Source: Chloroflexota bacterium (lineage in GTDB: Bacteria; Chloroflexota; Limnocylindria; Limnocylindrales; CSP1-4). From it: a stretch of 5,204 nucleotides of DNA. The notes beneath the pieces were generated by a model, which worked only from the letters and a program-made list of their open reading frames with translations, did no database searches and had not been told where the DNA came from. Both the position numbers and the translations under genes were made by a program. The stretch's first letter is position 1. The number at the start of each line of letters is the position of its first letter. Positions 4,643-5,204 of this stretch are shown here, in pieces. The stretch is from contig JACCVB010000393.1 of the NCBI GenBank assembly GCA_013698385.1, positions 1 through 5,204 on the forward strand, in the 5' to 3' direction.

Positions 4643-5204
4643 TCAGCCATCCACCAGGCACAACTCCCGGGCCGCCTCGTTGAGCACGATCGGCCCATCC
4701 GATCCGCACACGACGATGTCCTCGATCCGGGCGCCGTAGATCCCGGCCAGGTAGATCCCGGGCTCCACGCTGAACGCCATCCCGGCCGCGAGCGGCAGGT
4801 CGTTGCCGCTCACCAGATAGGGGTCCTCGTGCCCTTCAAGGCCGATCCCGTGACCGGTCCGGTGGAAGAACTGCTCCCCATAGCCCTCCCCATCGATGGG
4901 TCGCCGGGCCGCGCCGTCCACCGCCTCGCAGGCGATCCCGGGCCGAACCGCGCGGGTGGCGGCCGCCTGGGCGCTCTGGAGCACGCCGTACAGGTGACGG
5001 AATCGCTCATCCGGTCCCTTGTCCGCGTCGCCGCCCGTGACCCACAACGTGCGGGTGATGTCCGAGCCGTAGCCGCCCAGGGTCCCGCCGATATCGAGCA
5101 CGATCGGTTCGCCGGCCTGGATCACCCGCTCGGATGCCTCGTGATGCGGTGAAGCAGAGTTCGGGCCGGATCCGACGATCGCGAAGTGAGCCACCTCGTG
5201 GCCC
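4643..5204 (-). CDS. M24-family metallopeptidase (Xaa-Pro dipeptidase/aminopeptidase type), 5' end outside window
   Basis: The C-terminal ~186 residues of a pita-bread-fold metallopeptidase, a cytoplasmic enzyme that typically cleaves Xaa-Pro bonds of peptides with two divalent metals. All five metal ligands are visible: Asp in VLDIGG, Asp in GYGSDITRT, His in HRTGHGIGLEGHE, Glu in FSVEPGIY and Glu in ARIEDIVV. Counted from the Val encoded at 5194, these are D34, D45, H115, E144 and E158. SGPNSASPHH at 9-18 carries the conserved His upstream of the first Asp. The GTG at 5194 is not a true start: the preceding codons read GHE and continue the family pattern, so the gene runs past the window edge and its N-terminal (creatinase-like) domain lies beyond it. 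The stop is TGA 4645-4643. Prolidase (PepQ-like) and aminopeptidase P activities cannot be separated from this part. Confidence 0.92.
   Translation of the reverse strand, partial: GHEVAHFAIVGSGPNSASPHHEASERVIQAGEPIVLDIGGTLGGYGSDITRTLWVTGGDADKGPDERFRHLYGVLQSAQAAATRAVRPGIACEAVDGAARRPIDGEGYGEQFFHRTGHGIGLEGHEDPYLVSGNDLPLAAGMAFSVEPGIYLAGIYGARIEDIVVCGSDGPIVLNEAARELCLVDG

Noticed and set aside
4436..5152. 238-aa plus-strand open frame opposite the M24 peptidase
   Set aside because: The minus strand holds all five metal ligands of the M24 family, so this is an antisense shadow.

Overview
This is a GC-rich bacterial window with GTG starts, purine-rich ribosome sites and closely packed genes. It looks like chromosomal housekeeping DNA around a small decayed patch. 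The gene types suit a high-GC lineage such as Chloroflexota or Actinobacteriota, but the sequence does not settle the phylum. There is no rRNA, tRNA, CRISPR array, integrase or recognisable transposase gene.

Layout. (1) 1-1373, plus strand: the last codons of one beta-ketoacyl-ACP synthase, then a complete second one (421 aa) 21 nt downstream with a strong Shine-Dalgarno. This is a tandem condensing-enzyme pair for type II fatty-acid elongation. (2) 1374-1629: a 256-nt spacer holding the first copy of a ~128-nt palindromic element, a 12-bp perfect palindrome and a possible -10 box. (3) 1630-2697, plus: a membrane-anchored PP2C-type Ser/Thr phosphatase with a Pro/Ala/Ser/Thr-rich outer tail. 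(4) 2714-3199, minus: a hotdog-fold acyl-CoA thioesterase, convergent with the phosphatase. (5) 3196-3835: the decayed patch. It holds a frameshifted and shortened Phd/YefM-type antitoxin (minus), the second copy of the palindromic element, and what looks like the 3' end of a cyclic-nucleotide-binding-domain gene (plus) that begins just beyond the element. (6) 3872-4468, minus: an unrecognised protein with a low-complexity N-terminal half and a compact C-terminal domain. (7) 4643-5204, minus: the catalytic part of an M24 (Xaa-Pro type) metallopeptidase, cut by the window edge.

Functional links are limited. The two synthases clearly belong together, and the thioesterase also acts on acyl thioesters, but it lies on the other strand and no shared pathway can be shown. 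The phosphatase probably opposes Hanks-type Ser/Thr kinases encoded elsewhere.

The least explained signal is the two-copy element. Its ends are inverted repeats rich in GGCGCC and CGTTCCAA, a third TTGGAACG sits inside at conserved spacing, and the copies share a core with 42 of 47 positions identical. It resembles a non-autonomous mobile element or a structured intergenic repeat, and one copy lies at a gene-disruption boundary.
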